In this document: piece after piece, positions 6,645 to 14,710 of the stretch | Numbering within the stretch: position 1 is the first letter of the stretch | How the letters are laid out: each line of letters begins with the position of its first letter | Origin: CAZPXF01 sp964590945 | Lineage (GTDB): Bacteria > Bacillota > Clostridia > Lachnospirales > Lachnospiraceae | Length of the DNA: 14,738 nt | Assembly: GCA_964590945.1 (NCBI GenBank) | Contig: CAZPXF010000053.1 | Span: forward strand, 1-14,738 | Direction: 5' to 3' | Made by a program: the position numbers and the translations under genes | The notes under the pieces: model-generated | Seen by the model: only the letters and a program-made list of their open reading frames with translations | Told to the model about the DNA's origin: nothing | Databases searched by the model: none

Positions 6645-7921
6645 GAGTATTAATTGTTGGAAGCGGCGGAAGAGAGCACGCGATCGCATGGAGCGTTTCA
6701 AAGAGCAGGAAAGTGGACAAGATCTATTGTGCCCCGGGAAATGCGGGAATCTCCGAGTATGCTAAGTGCGTGCCGATCGGCGCGATGGAATTTGAGAAGC
6801 TGGCCGCATTTGCCAAAGAAAACGAGATCGGTCTTACGATCGTCGGTATGGACGATCCGCTTGTGGGCGGCATTGTAGATGTTTTTGAGGCGGAAGGACT
6901 GCGCGTATTCGGCCCCCGCAAAAATGCGGCGATCCTGGAGGGTTCCAAAGCATTTTCCAAGGATCTGATGAAGAAATATCATATTCCGACGGCGGCGTAT
7001 GAGAATTTCACATCCGCCGGGGAGGCGCTTGCATATCTTGAGACGGCCAAAATGCCGATTGTGTTGAAGGCGGACGGCCTTGCGCTTGGCAAAGGAGTTC
7101 TGATCTGCAATACACGCGAGGAAGCGCGCGAAGGCGTAAAGACGATCATGCAGGACAGGAAATTCGGCGCGGCCGGTAATACGATCGTAATCGAGGAGTT
7201 CCTGACCGGACGCGAGGTATCGGTGCTTTCCTACTGCGATGGCAGGACGATCAGGCCGATGACGTCCGCGCAGGATCATAAGCGCGCAAAGGATGGGGAT
7301 CAGGGTCTGAATACCGGGGGAATGGGAACGTTTTCTCCAAGTCCGTTCTATACCGAAGAGGTGGATGCATTCTGCCGGAAGTATATCTATCAGCCGACGG
7401 TAGATGCGATGGCGGCGGAAGGAAGACCGTTTCAAGGGATTATTTTCTTCGGCCTTATGCTGACGGAGGACGGGCCGAAGGTGCTGGAATACAATGCAAG
7501 ATTCGGCGATCCGGAGGCGCAGGTGGTTCTCCCGCGCATGGAGAACGATATTATCGAGGTTATGGAAGCGTGCGTGGATGGAAAGCTGGATGAGATCGAT
7601 CTGAAATTTGAGGATAACGCGGCGGTCTGTGTCGTTCTCGCAAGCGACGGTTACCCGCTTTCCTATGAGAAAGGGCTTCCGATCTCGGGTCTGGATGAAT
7701 TTAAAAAGCATGACGGATATTATTGCTTCCATGCGGGAACGAAATGGAACGAGGAGGGCATCCTTGTTACCAATGGCGGACGTGTTCTTGGCGTCACGGC
7801 GAAGGGATCCGATCTGAAAGAGGCGCGGGCAAACGCTTATGCGGCCACAGAGTGGGTTGATTTTGCAAATAAATACAAACGCAATGATATCGGAAAGGCG
7901 ATCGACGAGGCTCAGGATTAG
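6641..7921 (+). CDS. purD: Phosphoribosylamine-glycine ligase (GAR synthetase)
   Basis: PurD joins phosphoribosylamine and glycine with ATP to give GAR, the substrate of PurN. The 426-residue protein is full length. Motifs in order are GSGGREHA (7-14), APGNAG (31-36), the ATP-grasp segment VLKADGLALGKGV (141-153), EEFLTGREVS (185-194), TGGMGTFSP (225-233) and EYNARFGDPE (283-292). The segment IVGMDDPLVGG (67-77) replaces the more common VVGPEAPLVAG. GGAGGAAGG just before the ATGA overlap with purN serves as ribosome binding site. It is the last gene of the operon and is followed by a hairpin terminator at 7948-7994. PurF, which makes its substrate, is not encoded here. Confidence 0.97.
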   Translation: MRVLIVGSGGREHAIAWSVSKSRKVDKIYCAPGNAGISEYAKCVPIGAMEFEKLAAFAKENEIGLTIVGMDDPLVGGIVDVFEAEGLRVFGPRKNAAILEGSKAFSKDLMKKYHIPTAAYENFTSAGEALAYLETAKMPIVLKADGLALGKGVLICNTREEAREGVKTIMQDRKFGAAGNTIVIEEFLTGREVSVLSYCDGRTIRPMTSAQDHKRAKDGDQGLNTGGMGTFSPSPFYTEEVDAFCRKYIYQPTVDAMAAEGRPFQGIIFFGLMLTEDGPKVLEYNARFGDPEAQVVLPRMENDIIEVMEACVDGKLDEIDLKFEDNAAVCVVLASDGYPLSYEKGLPISGLDEFKKHDGYYCFHAGTKWNEEGILVTNGGRVLGVTAKGSDLKEARANAYAATEWVDFANKYKRNDIGKAIDEAQD

Positions 7922-7947
7922 CCGGGGTTGTCTGAAAAGTGATAAAT

Positions 7948-7994
7948 AATCCCTTTCACTGGAGAGAAAAAACTGGTGGAAGGGATTTGTTTCT
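7948..7994 (+). terminator. Likely terminator of the purEMND operon
   Basis: AATCCCTT at 7948-7955 pairs perfectly with AAGGGATT at 7980-7987. The stem extends inward through TCAC/GTGG (one G-U pair). It is followed by TTGTTTCT, a broken T tract. It starts 27 nt after the purD stop. The imperfect T tract makes it weaker than the terminators at 39 and 14590, so some read-through into the phosphodiesterase gene is possible. Confidence 0.6.
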
Positions 7995-8031
7995 ATGGGG
8001 GAATAACCGGGAGCGTTGGGAGGAGGAACCG

Positions 8032-8856
8032 TTGTTTGTCTTATTTCTTTTGATCATGTTACTGATCTTTTATTTCTTATGCCTGAAGCCGAATCCGGGA
8101 AGGCGGGAACTGATGGAGCCTTTTACGGCGCGCTATATTGCGCACAGGGGGCTTTATGATAATAGCTCCGAAGCGCCGGAAAATTCGGTTCTGGCCTTTC
8201 GCAGGGCGGTGCAGGCGGGGTATGGGATCGAGTTGGACGTCCAGCTCACCCTGGATCACAGGATGGTCGTGTTTCATGACTATACGCTAAAGCGTATGTG
8301 CGGCGTGCAAAAGAGGCTCGCCCTGTGCACATATCAGGAGCTGGGGGAATACCGGCTGAAGGATTCGGATCAGCGCATTCCTCTTTTTACGGACGTACTT
8401 GCGGAAATCAATGGCAGGGCTCCTGTGATCGTGGAGATCAAGGCGGAGGAAAACTGTGAAGAAACCACACGCGCGGCGGCAGAAATTCTGTCCGGCTATG
8501 AGGGCGTGTACTGCGTGGAGTCTTTCCATCCGAAATCCGTCGCGTGGTACCGGAAGCACGCGCCGCAGGTGGCGCGCGGCCAGCTTGCATCGGATTTCAT
8601 GCAGGATGGCACAGAACGTCCGGTTCCGGTCAGATGGGCGCTTTCCAACCTTCTGTTCAATGGATATGCCAAACCGGATTTTATTGCCTATAACCACATA
8701 TATCAGGATCAGTTTTCCTACCGCCTGTGCAGGCGGCTGTTCCATCCGGTGAACGCGGCGTGGACGATCCGGAGCCAGGAAGAGCTGGAGCAGGCAAAGA
8801 AGGTATTTGACATCATTATTTTTGAGAGCTTCCTGCCGGATCAGAAAGCGGATTGA
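8032..8856 (+). CDS. Membrane-anchored glycerophosphodiester phosphodiesterase
   Basis: The 274-residue product belongs to the GDPD family, which hydrolyses glycerophosphodiesters (from phospholipid head groups or teichoic acids) to glycerol 3-phosphate and an alcohol. Catalytic-site residues are all present: HRG (38-40), Glu50-Asn51, Glu67 and Asp69 in IELDV, His82-Asp83 in FHDYT, and EIK (135-137). The first 17 or so residues are strongly hydrophobic, giving one N-terminal membrane anchor. I choose TTG at 8032 because GGAGGAGG (8019-8026) sits just before it and the hydrophobic anchor then begins the protein. The GTG at 7939 would add 31 residues, has no good ribosome binding site and lies before the purD terminator hairpin. 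Its stop codon overlaps the -35 box of the next promoter. Confidence 0.88.
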   Translation: MFVLFLLIMLLIFYFLCLKPNPGRRELMEPFTARYIAHRGLYDNSSEAPENSVLAFRRAVQAGYGIELDVQLTLDHRMVVFHDYTLKRMCGVQKRLALCTYQELGEYRLKDSDQRIPLFTDVLAEINGRAPVIVEIKAEENCEETTRAAAEILSGYEGVYCVESFHPKSVAWYRKHAPQVARGQLASDFMQDGTERPVPVRWALSNLLFNGYAKPDFIAYNHIYQDQFSYRLCRRLFHPVNAAWTIRSQEELEQAKKVFDIIIFESFLPDQKAD

Positions 8857-8881
8857 CAAAATGGGATATGTGTTATATCAT
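8853..8881 (+). promoter_or_regulatory. Sigma-A promoter of the gntR-clpC-radA run
   Basis: TTGACA (8853-8858), overlapping the stop codon of the phosphodiesterase gene, and TATCAT (8876-8881) are 17 nt apart. Transcription should begin near 8888, about 35 nt before the GntR start. No CtsR heptad repeats and no CIRCE element are visible in 8857-8922, although clpC is a typical target of CtsR in Bacillus. Confidence 0.7.
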
Positions 8882-8892
8882 TTCTATAACAC
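8870..8892 (+). promoter_or_regulatory. Perfect inverted repeat, putative GntR operator
   Basis: GTGTTATA (8870-8877) and TATAACAC (8885-8892) form a perfect 8-bp inverted repeat with a 7-nt spacer. It lies exactly across the -10 box and likely start site and 31 nt before the GntR gene. Dimeric GntR regulators commonly bind such repeats at their own promoter, so autoregulation of the whole operon is the simplest reading. Binding itself is inferred. Confidence 0.65.
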
Positions 8893-8922
8893 TGCACAAA
8901 AGAGAAAGAAAAGGGGAAAGAG

Positions 8923-9291
8923 ATGCTGATCGAGATAGATTATGAAAGTAATGAGGCAATTTATATGCAATTGCGCAACCAGATCGTTATGGCGATCGCG
9001 ACTTCCGCGATTCAGGAGGGCGATTCCCTCCCGTCTGTGAGACAGCTTGCGGATACGATCGGGATCAACATGCACACAGTCAATAAGGCATATAGTGTGT
9101 TGAAGCAGGAAGGATTTCTGCAGCTGGATCGGAGGCGCGGGGCGGTGGTCTCGCTCAGCGCGGACCGCGCCAAGGCTCTGGCGGAGATAAGGTATGAGCT
9201 TCAGATCATGCTTTCAAGGGCATGCTGCCGCAATATCAGCAGGGCGGACGTCCATGCGCTTGTAGATGAGATTTTTGATAGTTATCAGTAA
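8923..9291 (+). CDS. GntR-family transcriptional regulator, YtrA type
   Basis: The 122-residue protein has a GntR winged-helix DNA-binding domain at about residues 8-78, with the typical SLPSVRQLADTIGINMHTVNKAY segment spanning the recognition helix and a wing ending near GAVV. Only about 45 residues follow, mostly helical and without a ligand-binding domain. This short C-terminus is the hallmark of the YtrA subfamily, where it mainly mediates dimerisation. Those regulators usually control ABC transporter operons next to them. Here no transporter is present and the next gene, 24 nt away, is clpC. AAGGGGAAAG precedes ATG 8923. The inverted repeat at 8870-8892 in its promoter is the obvious candidate binding site. 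Confidence 0.92.
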   Translation: MLIEIDYESNEAIYMQLRNQIVMAIATSAIQEGDSLPSVRQLADTIGINMHTVNKAYSVLKQEGFLQLDRRRGAVVSLSADRAKALAEIRYELQIMLSRACCRNISRADVHALVDEIFDSYQ

Positions 9292-9315
9292 TCATTAGGA
9301 GAGGAATATAGAAAT

Positions 9316-11772
9316 ATGCAGATTCATTTTACCGCGCAGGCGGAATTGGTTTTACAGGAAGCGAAAAAGTCGGCGAAGGAATTGAAGCATCCATATGTTG
9401 GAACGGAGCATCTGCTGCTGGGACTTCGAAAGGTGTTCACCGGAGTTGCCAGCCAGATCCTGTCATCCAACGGCGTGGAGGAGAAGGAGATTTATAACCT
9501 GATCGCAGAGCTGGTTTCGCCGCCGGAGGGCGTGAAGAACAGGGAGAATCCGGAGTACAGCCCGCGGCTGGAATTTCTTTTGGAAAACAGCCGGAAGGAA
9601 GCCGGATATATGGAATCTCCGGATATTGGAACGGAGCATCTTCTGCTGGCCATGATCCATGATATGGATTGTGTCGGAACAAGGATCCTGACGACGCTTG
9701 GGATCGAGATGCAGAAGGTGGAACAGAATATATTGGAGATCGCTTGTCTGAATATCCAGCATTATCAGGAGATGATGAGTGATGGCGGGAGGAAAAGCGA
9801 TACGCTGGAGCAGTACGGCACCGACCTGACGCGTCAGGCCGGGGAAGGGAAACTGGATCCGGTTGTAGGCCGGGAGGATGAGATCCTGCGGATCATGCAG
9901 ATACTTTCCAGAAGGACGAAGAATAATCCATGCCTGATCGGGGAGCCGGGCGTCGGCAAGTCAGCCATCGTAGAGGGTCTTGCGCAGAGGATCGTGCAGG
10001 AAACCGTCCCGGAGAATATGAGAGGCAAGCGTATCGTTACGCTGGATCTTGCAGGGATGATCGCAGGCTCCAGGTTCCGCGGGGAATTTGAGGAGCGGAT
10101 GAAGAATCTGATCCAGGACGTCCAGAGCGCGGGGAATGTCATTCTTTTCATGGATGAGGTGCACACGATGATCGGCGCCGGAGGCGCAGAGGGCGCGATC
10201 GATGCTTCCAACATCCTGAAGCCGGCTCTCGCAAGAGGAGAATTTCAGCTTATCGGGGCAACGACGATCACAGAATACCGGAAATACATCGAGAAAGACG
10301 CTGCCCTGGAGCGGCGCTTTGCGCCGGTCACGGTGGAGGAGCCGACGGCTGAGCAGTGCCGCGCGATCCTTGAAGGACTGAGAGACAGGTACGAATCGCA
10401 TCATGGCGTGAAGATTTCCGACGAGGCGATGGAGGCGGCTGTTCAACTGTCCGACCGCTATATCAGCGACCGCCATCTCCCGGATAAAGCGATCGACGTT
10501 ATGGATGAGGCGTGTGCAAGACTTGGTCTGCAGGGCTATACCGCGCCGGAGCGTCTTGCAAAGCTGGAGCTTCTGTTAAAGGATCTGTCCGTACAGAAGG
10601 AGGAAGCGATCCTATCCGGACAGATGCAGGAAGCGGCGGCGCTTCACAGGGAACAGCAGGCCGCACAGAAGAAATATGACAGTGCGAAGAAACGATACCA
10701 GAAGAGCCATGAGAGCGCTTCTAAAGTTGTAACTGAGACGGAGGTTGCAGACGTCATTTCCTCGTGGACGAAGATCCCGGTGCAGAGATTGCAGGAATCG
10801 GAGAGCGAGAAGCTTTTGAAGCTGGAGCATACGCTGCACAGAAGAGTGGTCGGGCAGGAGGAGGCTGTCACTGCGGTCGCCAAAGCGGTGAAGCGCGGAC
10901 GTGTCGGCCTGAAAGCGCCGAACCGCCCGATCGGATCCTTCCTGTTCTTAGGGCCGACCGGCGTAGGCAAGACGGAATTGTCCAAGGCGCTGGCGGAAGC
11001 GCTTTTTGGCGACGAGAATTCGATGATCCGTATTGATATGTCGGAATACATGGAGAAACACAGCGTATCTAAGATGATCGGATCCCCTCCGGGATATGTC
11101 GGACATGAGGACGGAGGCCAGCTGAGCGAGAAGGTGCGCCGGAATCCGTATTCGGTCATCCTGTTTGACGAGATCGAGAAGGCGCATCCGGATGTGTTTA
11201 ATATCCTGCTGCAGGTTCTGGATGAAGGTCACATTACGGATTCACAGGGAAGAAAGATAGATTTCCGCAATACCGTCATTATCATGACCTCCAACGCCGG
11301 AGCCCGCGCGATCATAGATCCGAAGAAGCTCGGATTCGTCGTGAAGGAGGATGCGGCGGAGGATTATAAGAAGATGAAGTCCAACGTCATGGATGAAGTG
11401 AAAAAGATGTTCCGTCCTGAATTTCTGAACCGGATCGACGAGATCATAGTATTCCATTCCCTGAACGAAGAGGATCTGAAGAAGATTACAGGACTTCTGT
11501 GCAAGGATCTTGTGTCCCGCAGCAAAAAACAGATGAATGTGACCCTTCGCATCCGGGATTCGGTGAAAAAGTATATCGTGGAAAAGGGTTCTGACACGAA
11601 ATACGGCGCAAGGCCGCTTCGCCGCGCCGTTCAGAATTACCTGGAGGACGCCATGGCGGAGGAGATCCTGAAAGGGAACATTAAGGATAACATGATCGTG
11701 GACGTCGGAGTACAGAATAAAGAAATCCGGTTTTATCCGAAGGAAATACACAAAGACCCGAAAGAAGTATAG
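9316..11772 (+). CDS. clpC: ATP-dependent Clp protease ATP-binding subunit ClpC
   Basis: ClpC is a hexameric Hsp100 unfoldase that feeds substrates to ClpP in the cytoplasm. The 818-residue protein has two Clp N-terminal repeats (about 1-145). The first AAA+ module has Walker A GEPGVGKS (209-216), Walker B VILFMDE (275-281), pore loop SRFRG and the arginine-finger segment ERRF (332-335). A charged helical middle region (about 418-468) is the short ClpC-type M domain. The second AAA+ module has GPTGVGKT (546-553), pore loop GYVGHEDGG (593-601) and Walker B VILFDE (614-619). LGF at 672-674 is the ClpP-docking tripeptide. Length matches ClpC (~810) rather than ClpB or ClpE. Start ATG 9316, with AGGAGAGG upstream. 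In Bacillus clpC follows ctsR-mcsA-mcsB; here only the GntR gene precedes it. radA follows after 12 nt. Confidence 0.95.
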   Translation: MQIHFTAQAELVLQEAKKSAKELKHPYVGTEHLLLGLRKVFTGVASQILSSNGVEEKEIYNLIAELVSPPEGVKNRENPEYSPRLEFLLENSRKEAGYMESPDIGTEHLLLAMIHDMDCVGTRILTTLGIEMQKVEQNILEIACLNIQHYQEMMSDGGRKSDTLEQYGTDLTRQAGEGKLDPVVGREDEILRIMQILSRRTKNNPCLIGEPGVGKSAIVEGLAQRIVQETVPENMRGKRIVTLDLAGMIAGSRFRGEFEERMKNLIQDVQSAGNVILFMDEVHTMIGAGGAEGAIDASNILKPALARGEFQLIGATTITEYRKYIEKDAALERRFAPVTVEEPTAEQCRAILEGLRDRYESHHGVKISDEAMEAAVQLSDRYISDRHLPDKAIDVMDEACARLGLQGYTAPERLAKLELLLKDLSVQKEEAILSGQMQEAAALHREQQAAQKKYDSAKKRYQKSHESASKVVTETEVADVISSWTKIPVQRLQESESEKLLKLEHTLHRRVVGQEEAVTAVAKAVKRGRVGLKAPNRPIGSFLFLGPTGVGKTELSKALAEALFGDENSMIRIDMSEYMEKHSVSKMIGSPPGYVGHEDGGQLSEKVRRNPYSVILFDEIEKAHPDVFNILLQVLDEGHITDSQGRKIDFRNTVIIMTSNAGARAIIDPKKLGFVVKEDAAEDYKKMKSNVMDEVKKMFRPEFLNRIDEIIVFHSLNEEDLKKITGLLCKDLVSRSKKQMNVTLRIRDSVKKYIVEKGSDTKYGARPLRRAVQNYLEDAMAEEILKGNIKDNMIVDVGVQNKEIRFYPKEIHKDPKEV

Positions 11773-11784
11773 AAAGAGAGATTT

Positions 11785-13152
11785 ATGGCAAAAGGGAAAA
11801 AGACAGTATTTTTTTGTCAGAACTGTGGATATGAGGCGGCGAAATGGCTGGGTCAGTGTCCGATGTGCAAGGAGTGGAACAGTTTTGCCGAGGAAACAGT
11901 TGCGGCGGCTCCGAAGAGCGTAACTGCAAAGACAAAAGAATTAAAAGCAGTCACGCTCTCCAGTGTGGAGACGCAGCAGGAGGAGCGGGTGAAAACAGAG
12001 ATCAGGGAGCTGGATCGTGTGCTCGGAGGAGGAATCGTTCCGGGTTCGCTGGTTCTTGTGGGCGGAGATCCGGGCATCGGTAAGTCCACCCTTCTTTTGC
12101 AGGTCTGCCAGAGGCTTGCAGGGGCGGGAAGGTCTGTGCTCTACATTTCCGGGGAGGAATCCCTGCGGCAGATCAAGCTGCGTGCGAACCGCATGGGTAG
12201 CTTCTCAGACAACCTCCTGCTTTTGTGCGAGACGAATCTGGAGAGCATTCGTGCGGTCATCGAGCGGAAGAAGCCGGAATTCGTCATCATCGATTCTATC
12301 CAGACGATGTACAATGAAGAGATCGGATCAGCGCCGGGCAGTGTTTCCCAGGTGCGTGAATCGACCAATGTATTTATGCAGCTTGCCAAAGGAATGAATA
12401 TCTCTGTTTTTATCGTCGGGCATGTGACCAAGGAAGGAACCGTGGCCGGGCCAAGGGTGCTGGAGCATATGGTCGATACCGTACTCTATTTTGAAGGAGA
12501 CCGGCATGCGTCCTACCGGATCCTCCGCGGCGTGAAGAATCGTTTTGGATCTACCAATGAGATCGGCGTGTTCGAGATGCGGCAGGATGGCCTTGCGGAA
12601 GTAGAGAACGCGTCAGAGTTTATGCTTGCCGGAAAGCCGGAAAACGCTTCCGGTTCTGTGGTCGCGTGCGCTATGGAGGGGACGCGTCCGATCCTCATGG
12701 AGATTCAGGCGCTGGTATGCCCGACGAATTTCGGTATGCCAAGAAGAACCGCGGCCGGCATTGATTTTAACAGGGTCAATCTTCTGATGGCGGTGCTGGA
12801 AAAGAGGGTCGGTCTTCGGATATCCAACAGCGACGCCTATGTGAATATTGCAGGCGGCATGAGGATCAGCGAGCCCGCGATCGATCTGGGGATCGTGATG
12901 GCGATCATTTCCAGCTTCAGGAACCGCCCGATCGATGGGAAGGTCATCGTGTTCGGGGAGGTGGGTCTCAGCGGCGAGGTGCGCGCTGTAAGCCAGCCGG
13001 AGCAGAGGGTCGCAGAAGCCAAAAAGCTTGGATTTGAAACATGTATCATGCCGGAAGTATGTCTGAAATCTCTGCAGAACACGGATGGTATTCCGGACGG
13101 CATTCAGGTGATCGGCGTGAAGTCGGTGCAGGATGTCATGAAATATATTTGA
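11785..13152 (+). CDS. radA: DNA repair and recombination protein RadA (Sms)
   Basis: RadA is a RecA-related ATPase that promotes branch migration and processing of recombination intermediates. The 455-residue protein shows the N-terminal four-cysteine zinc finger (Cys11, Cys14, Cys25, Cys28), Walker A GDPGIGKST (94-102), Walker B-like FVIIDSIQT (166-174) and the RadA-specific KNRFGS motif (251-256). A C-terminal Lon-like domain follows from about residue 285. Length is typical (~455). ATG 11785 is 12 nt after the clpC stop with a modest AAAGAGAG ribosome binding site. clpC-radA adjacency is also seen in Bacillus, so this pairing is conserved, unlike the gene upstream of clpC. Confidence 0.97.
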   Translation: MAKGKKTVFFCQNCGYEAAKWLGQCPMCKEWNSFAEETVAAAPKSVTAKTKELKAVTLSSVETQQEERVKTEIRELDRVLGGGIVPGSLVLVGGDPGIGKSTLLLQVCQRLAGAGRSVLYISGEESLRQIKLRANRMGSFSDNLLLLCETNLESIRAVIERKKPEFVIIDSIQTMYNEEIGSAPGSVSQVRESTNVFMQLAKGMNISVFIVGHVTKEGTVAGPRVLEHMVDTVLYFEGDRHASYRILRGVKNRFGSTNEIGVFEMRQDGLAEVENASEFMLAGKPENASGSVVACAMEGTRPILMEIQALVCPTNFGMPRRTAAGIDFNRVNLLMAVLEKRVGLRISNSDAYVNIAGGMRISEPAIDLGIVMAIISSFRNRPIDGKVIVFGEVGLSGEVRAVSQPEQRVAEAKKLGFETCIMPEVCLKSLQNTDGIPDGIQVIGVKSVQDVMKYI

Positions 13153-13164
13153 GGTGGCTGTATT

Positions 13165-13791
13165 ATGAAAGCGGAAGAGTTATCGTGCGCCGATTGTCAT
13201 GTGGTTGCGTGCAGGTTCAGCGAGAGGGATAAAATGCCGGCATTCTGCATGACAAAACGATGCACAGAAGAACAGGTGGAAGCATCGAGAAAAATGTATG
13301 AGGACGAAGAGAATAAGCGGGTGATGCTGGAGGCCTGTGAATTACAGGCGGAAACATATGGACGCCTTACCCGCGTGGAAGAGACTGTGGAGTTTGCAAA
13401 GAAGATGGGATTTCACAAGATTGGAATTGCCACCTGCACGGCGCTGATCCGGGAATCCGGCATACTCGCCAGGATACTCCGGAAAAATGGATTCGAAGTC
13501 ATTTCGGCAGGGTGCAAGGTTGGAGTGGTTCCCAAAGAAGATATCGGAATTCCAAAGGAACATATCACGCAGGGGCCGAATATCTGTAATCCCGTCATAC
13601 AGGCGGACATTTTAAACAAGGCCGGAACCGACTTTAATATCGTGATGGGACTGTGCGTAGGGCACGACAGCCTTTTCTATAAATACGCGAAGGCGCTCAC
13701 AACAACCATGGTAGTAAAGGACCGGGTCACCGGGCACAATCCGGCAGCGCCTCTCTATACCGCGCATTCATTTTATAAGAAGCTGCTCTGA
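13165..13791 (+). CDS. DUF1847 family cysteine-rich, probably metal-binding protein
   Basis: The 208-residue product looks like the DUF1847 family, annotated only as putative metal-binding. It opens with a cysteine cluster (Cys8, Cys11, Cys16, Cys28, Cys33) and has further cysteines at 58, 91, 117, 141 and 164, with His167 close to the last in LCVGHDS. This number and spacing suggests a zinc or iron-sulfur site, but no named cluster motif fits exactly. There is no signal peptide or membrane helix, so it should be cytoplasmic. GAGGTGG just after the radA stop precedes ATG 13165 by several bases, so it is probably transcribed with clpC-radA. The function is unknown. Confidence 0.82.
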   Translation: MKAEELSCADCHVVACRFSERDKMPAFCMTKRCTEEQVEASRKMYEDEENKRVMLEACELQAETYGRLTRVEETVEFAKKMGFHKIGIATCTALIRESGILARILRKNGFEVISAGCKVGVVPKEDIGIPKEHITQGPNICNPVIQADILNKAGTDFNIVMGLCVGHDSLFYKYAKALTTTMVVKDRVTGHNPAAPLYTAHSFYKKLL

Positions 13792-13794
13792 TTC

Positions 13795-13823
13795 TTGCCC
13801 GCAATGGGAAAATCCGATATAAT
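13795..13823 (+). promoter_or_regulatory. Sigma-A promoter for the secreted Ig-like protein
   Basis: TTGCCC (13795-13800) and a perfect TATAAT (13818-13823) are 17 nt apart, four bases after the DUF1847 stop. The start would fall near 13830, leaving a leader of about 27 nt with AAGGAGG. The last gene therefore forms its own transcription unit. No terminator hairpin separates it from the previous gene. Confidence 0.8.
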
Positions 13824-13856
13824 GTTCTTAAAGATTCTTATTAAGGAGGACAGAGT

Positions 13857-14573
13857 ATGAGAGGAAAAAATGTAAAAAGAGCGCTGCTCATAGTGCTGGC
13901 GGCATTTCTTGTTCTGCCATTTTCCGTAAGGGCGGAGGGGACTGTTAAGGCTACGATCAAACTGAACTATACCAAAAAGAGTTTAAAAGCAGGCCAGTCC
14001 TTCCGGTTAAAAGCAACTGTGACAGGCGAAAGCCAAACGGTTACGTGGAAGAGTACCAAAACGTCCGTCGCTACTGTAAGCAAGAGCGGGAAGGTAACGG
14101 CGAAAAAGGCCGGGACTGCAACGATCAAGGCTACAGCGAACGGGAAAACAAAATCCTGTAAGATAACGGTCAAGAAGAATCCACTGAAAAATATCACAAA
14201 GGGCATGTATTCTAACTTTACTTCCGAAAACAAATCCAGTGAGAGCGTTGTGATCGTCAGCGCCGCAAATGGCAAGATCAAATTTGTCGTAGAGCATAAT
14301 GGGGTATATGGAAGCCCGATCTATCAGACAAATACGATCACTGCAACCTACAATAACAATAAAGTCTCGAAATTCTCATGGACAGACAGTTGGGGCAATT
14401 CCGGAACTGGAAAGCTGGTATTTGGAAAGAAGAAAGTTACCGTATACATGAATGTGAAGAATCAAAGCAGCCTTAATCGATGGATGTGGTGGAATAAAAA
14501 GACGATCAAGTATCAAAGAAAATTGAAAGCCTCGGAGAAGGAGGCATATTCCAACATTTATTTCAGTTGGTAG
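13857..14573 (+). CDS. Secreted protein with one bacterial Ig-like (Big_2) domain
   Basis: The 238-residue product begins with a clear Sec signal peptide: basic MRGKNVKR, a hydrophobic core to about residue 20, and likely cleavage after SVRA (residue 26). Residues 30-106 form a Big_2 fold, recognised by the pattern VTWKSTKTSVATVSKSGKV followed by AGTATIKATANGK. The remaining ~130 residues are rich in Asn, Lys, Trp and beta-forming residues. I do not recognise them; they look like a small extracellular beta domain. There is no LPXTG anchor or C-terminal membrane helix, so the protein is probably released or loosely attached. AAGGAGG precedes ATG 13857. Big_2 domains often act as structural or adhesive modules, but no ligand can be inferred. 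It is flanked by its own promoter and terminator. Confidence 0.85.
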   Translation: MRGKNVKRALLIVLAAFLVLPFSVRAEGTVKATIKLNYTKKSLKAGQSFRLKATVTGESQTVTWKSTKTSVATVSKSGKVTAKKAGTATIKATANGKTKSCKITVKKNPLKNITKGMYSNFTSENKSSESVVIVSAANGKIKFVVEHNGVYGSPIYQTNTITATYNNNKVSKFSWTDSWGNSGTGKLVFGKKKVTVYMNVKNQSSLNRWMWWNKKTIKYQRKLKASEKEAYSNIYFSW

Positions 14574-14589
14574 TCTGGCCAAAGATCGG

Positions 14590-14628
14590 TCGCACAGGGG
14601 TATGTGATAATATTCCTGTGCGATTTTT
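14590..14628 (+). terminator. Rho-independent terminator after the Ig-like protein gene
   Basis: TCGCACAGG (14590-14598) pairs perfectly with CCTGTGCGA (14615-14623), with two more G-T pairs inward, and TTTTT follows at 14624-14628. It begins 17 nt after the stop codon. The T run lies only on the + strand side. Confidence 0.93.
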
Positions 14629-14710
14629 ATGTGCAGCGCTTCTGTCAATCGAGGCATCCGCCGCAGCGCATCACTTCTGTGCCCGGCGTATAAAAATTAT
14701 AAAATTGGCA

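Noticed and set aside
6698..7732. 344-residue open frame on the minus strand inside purD
   Set aside because: It is a shadow of purD, where all ATP-grasp motifs are on the + strand.
7939..8031. GTG start giving a 305-residue phosphodiesterase
   Set aside because: The extra 31 residues are read from the purD terminator hairpin, and no good ribosome binding site precedes the GTG. The TTG at 8032 has GGAGGAGG and starts the hydrophobic anchor.
8857..8922. Search for CtsR or CIRCE heat-shock elements before clpC
   Set aside because: Neither a tandem GGTCAAA repeat nor TTAGCACTC/GAGTGCTAA is present.
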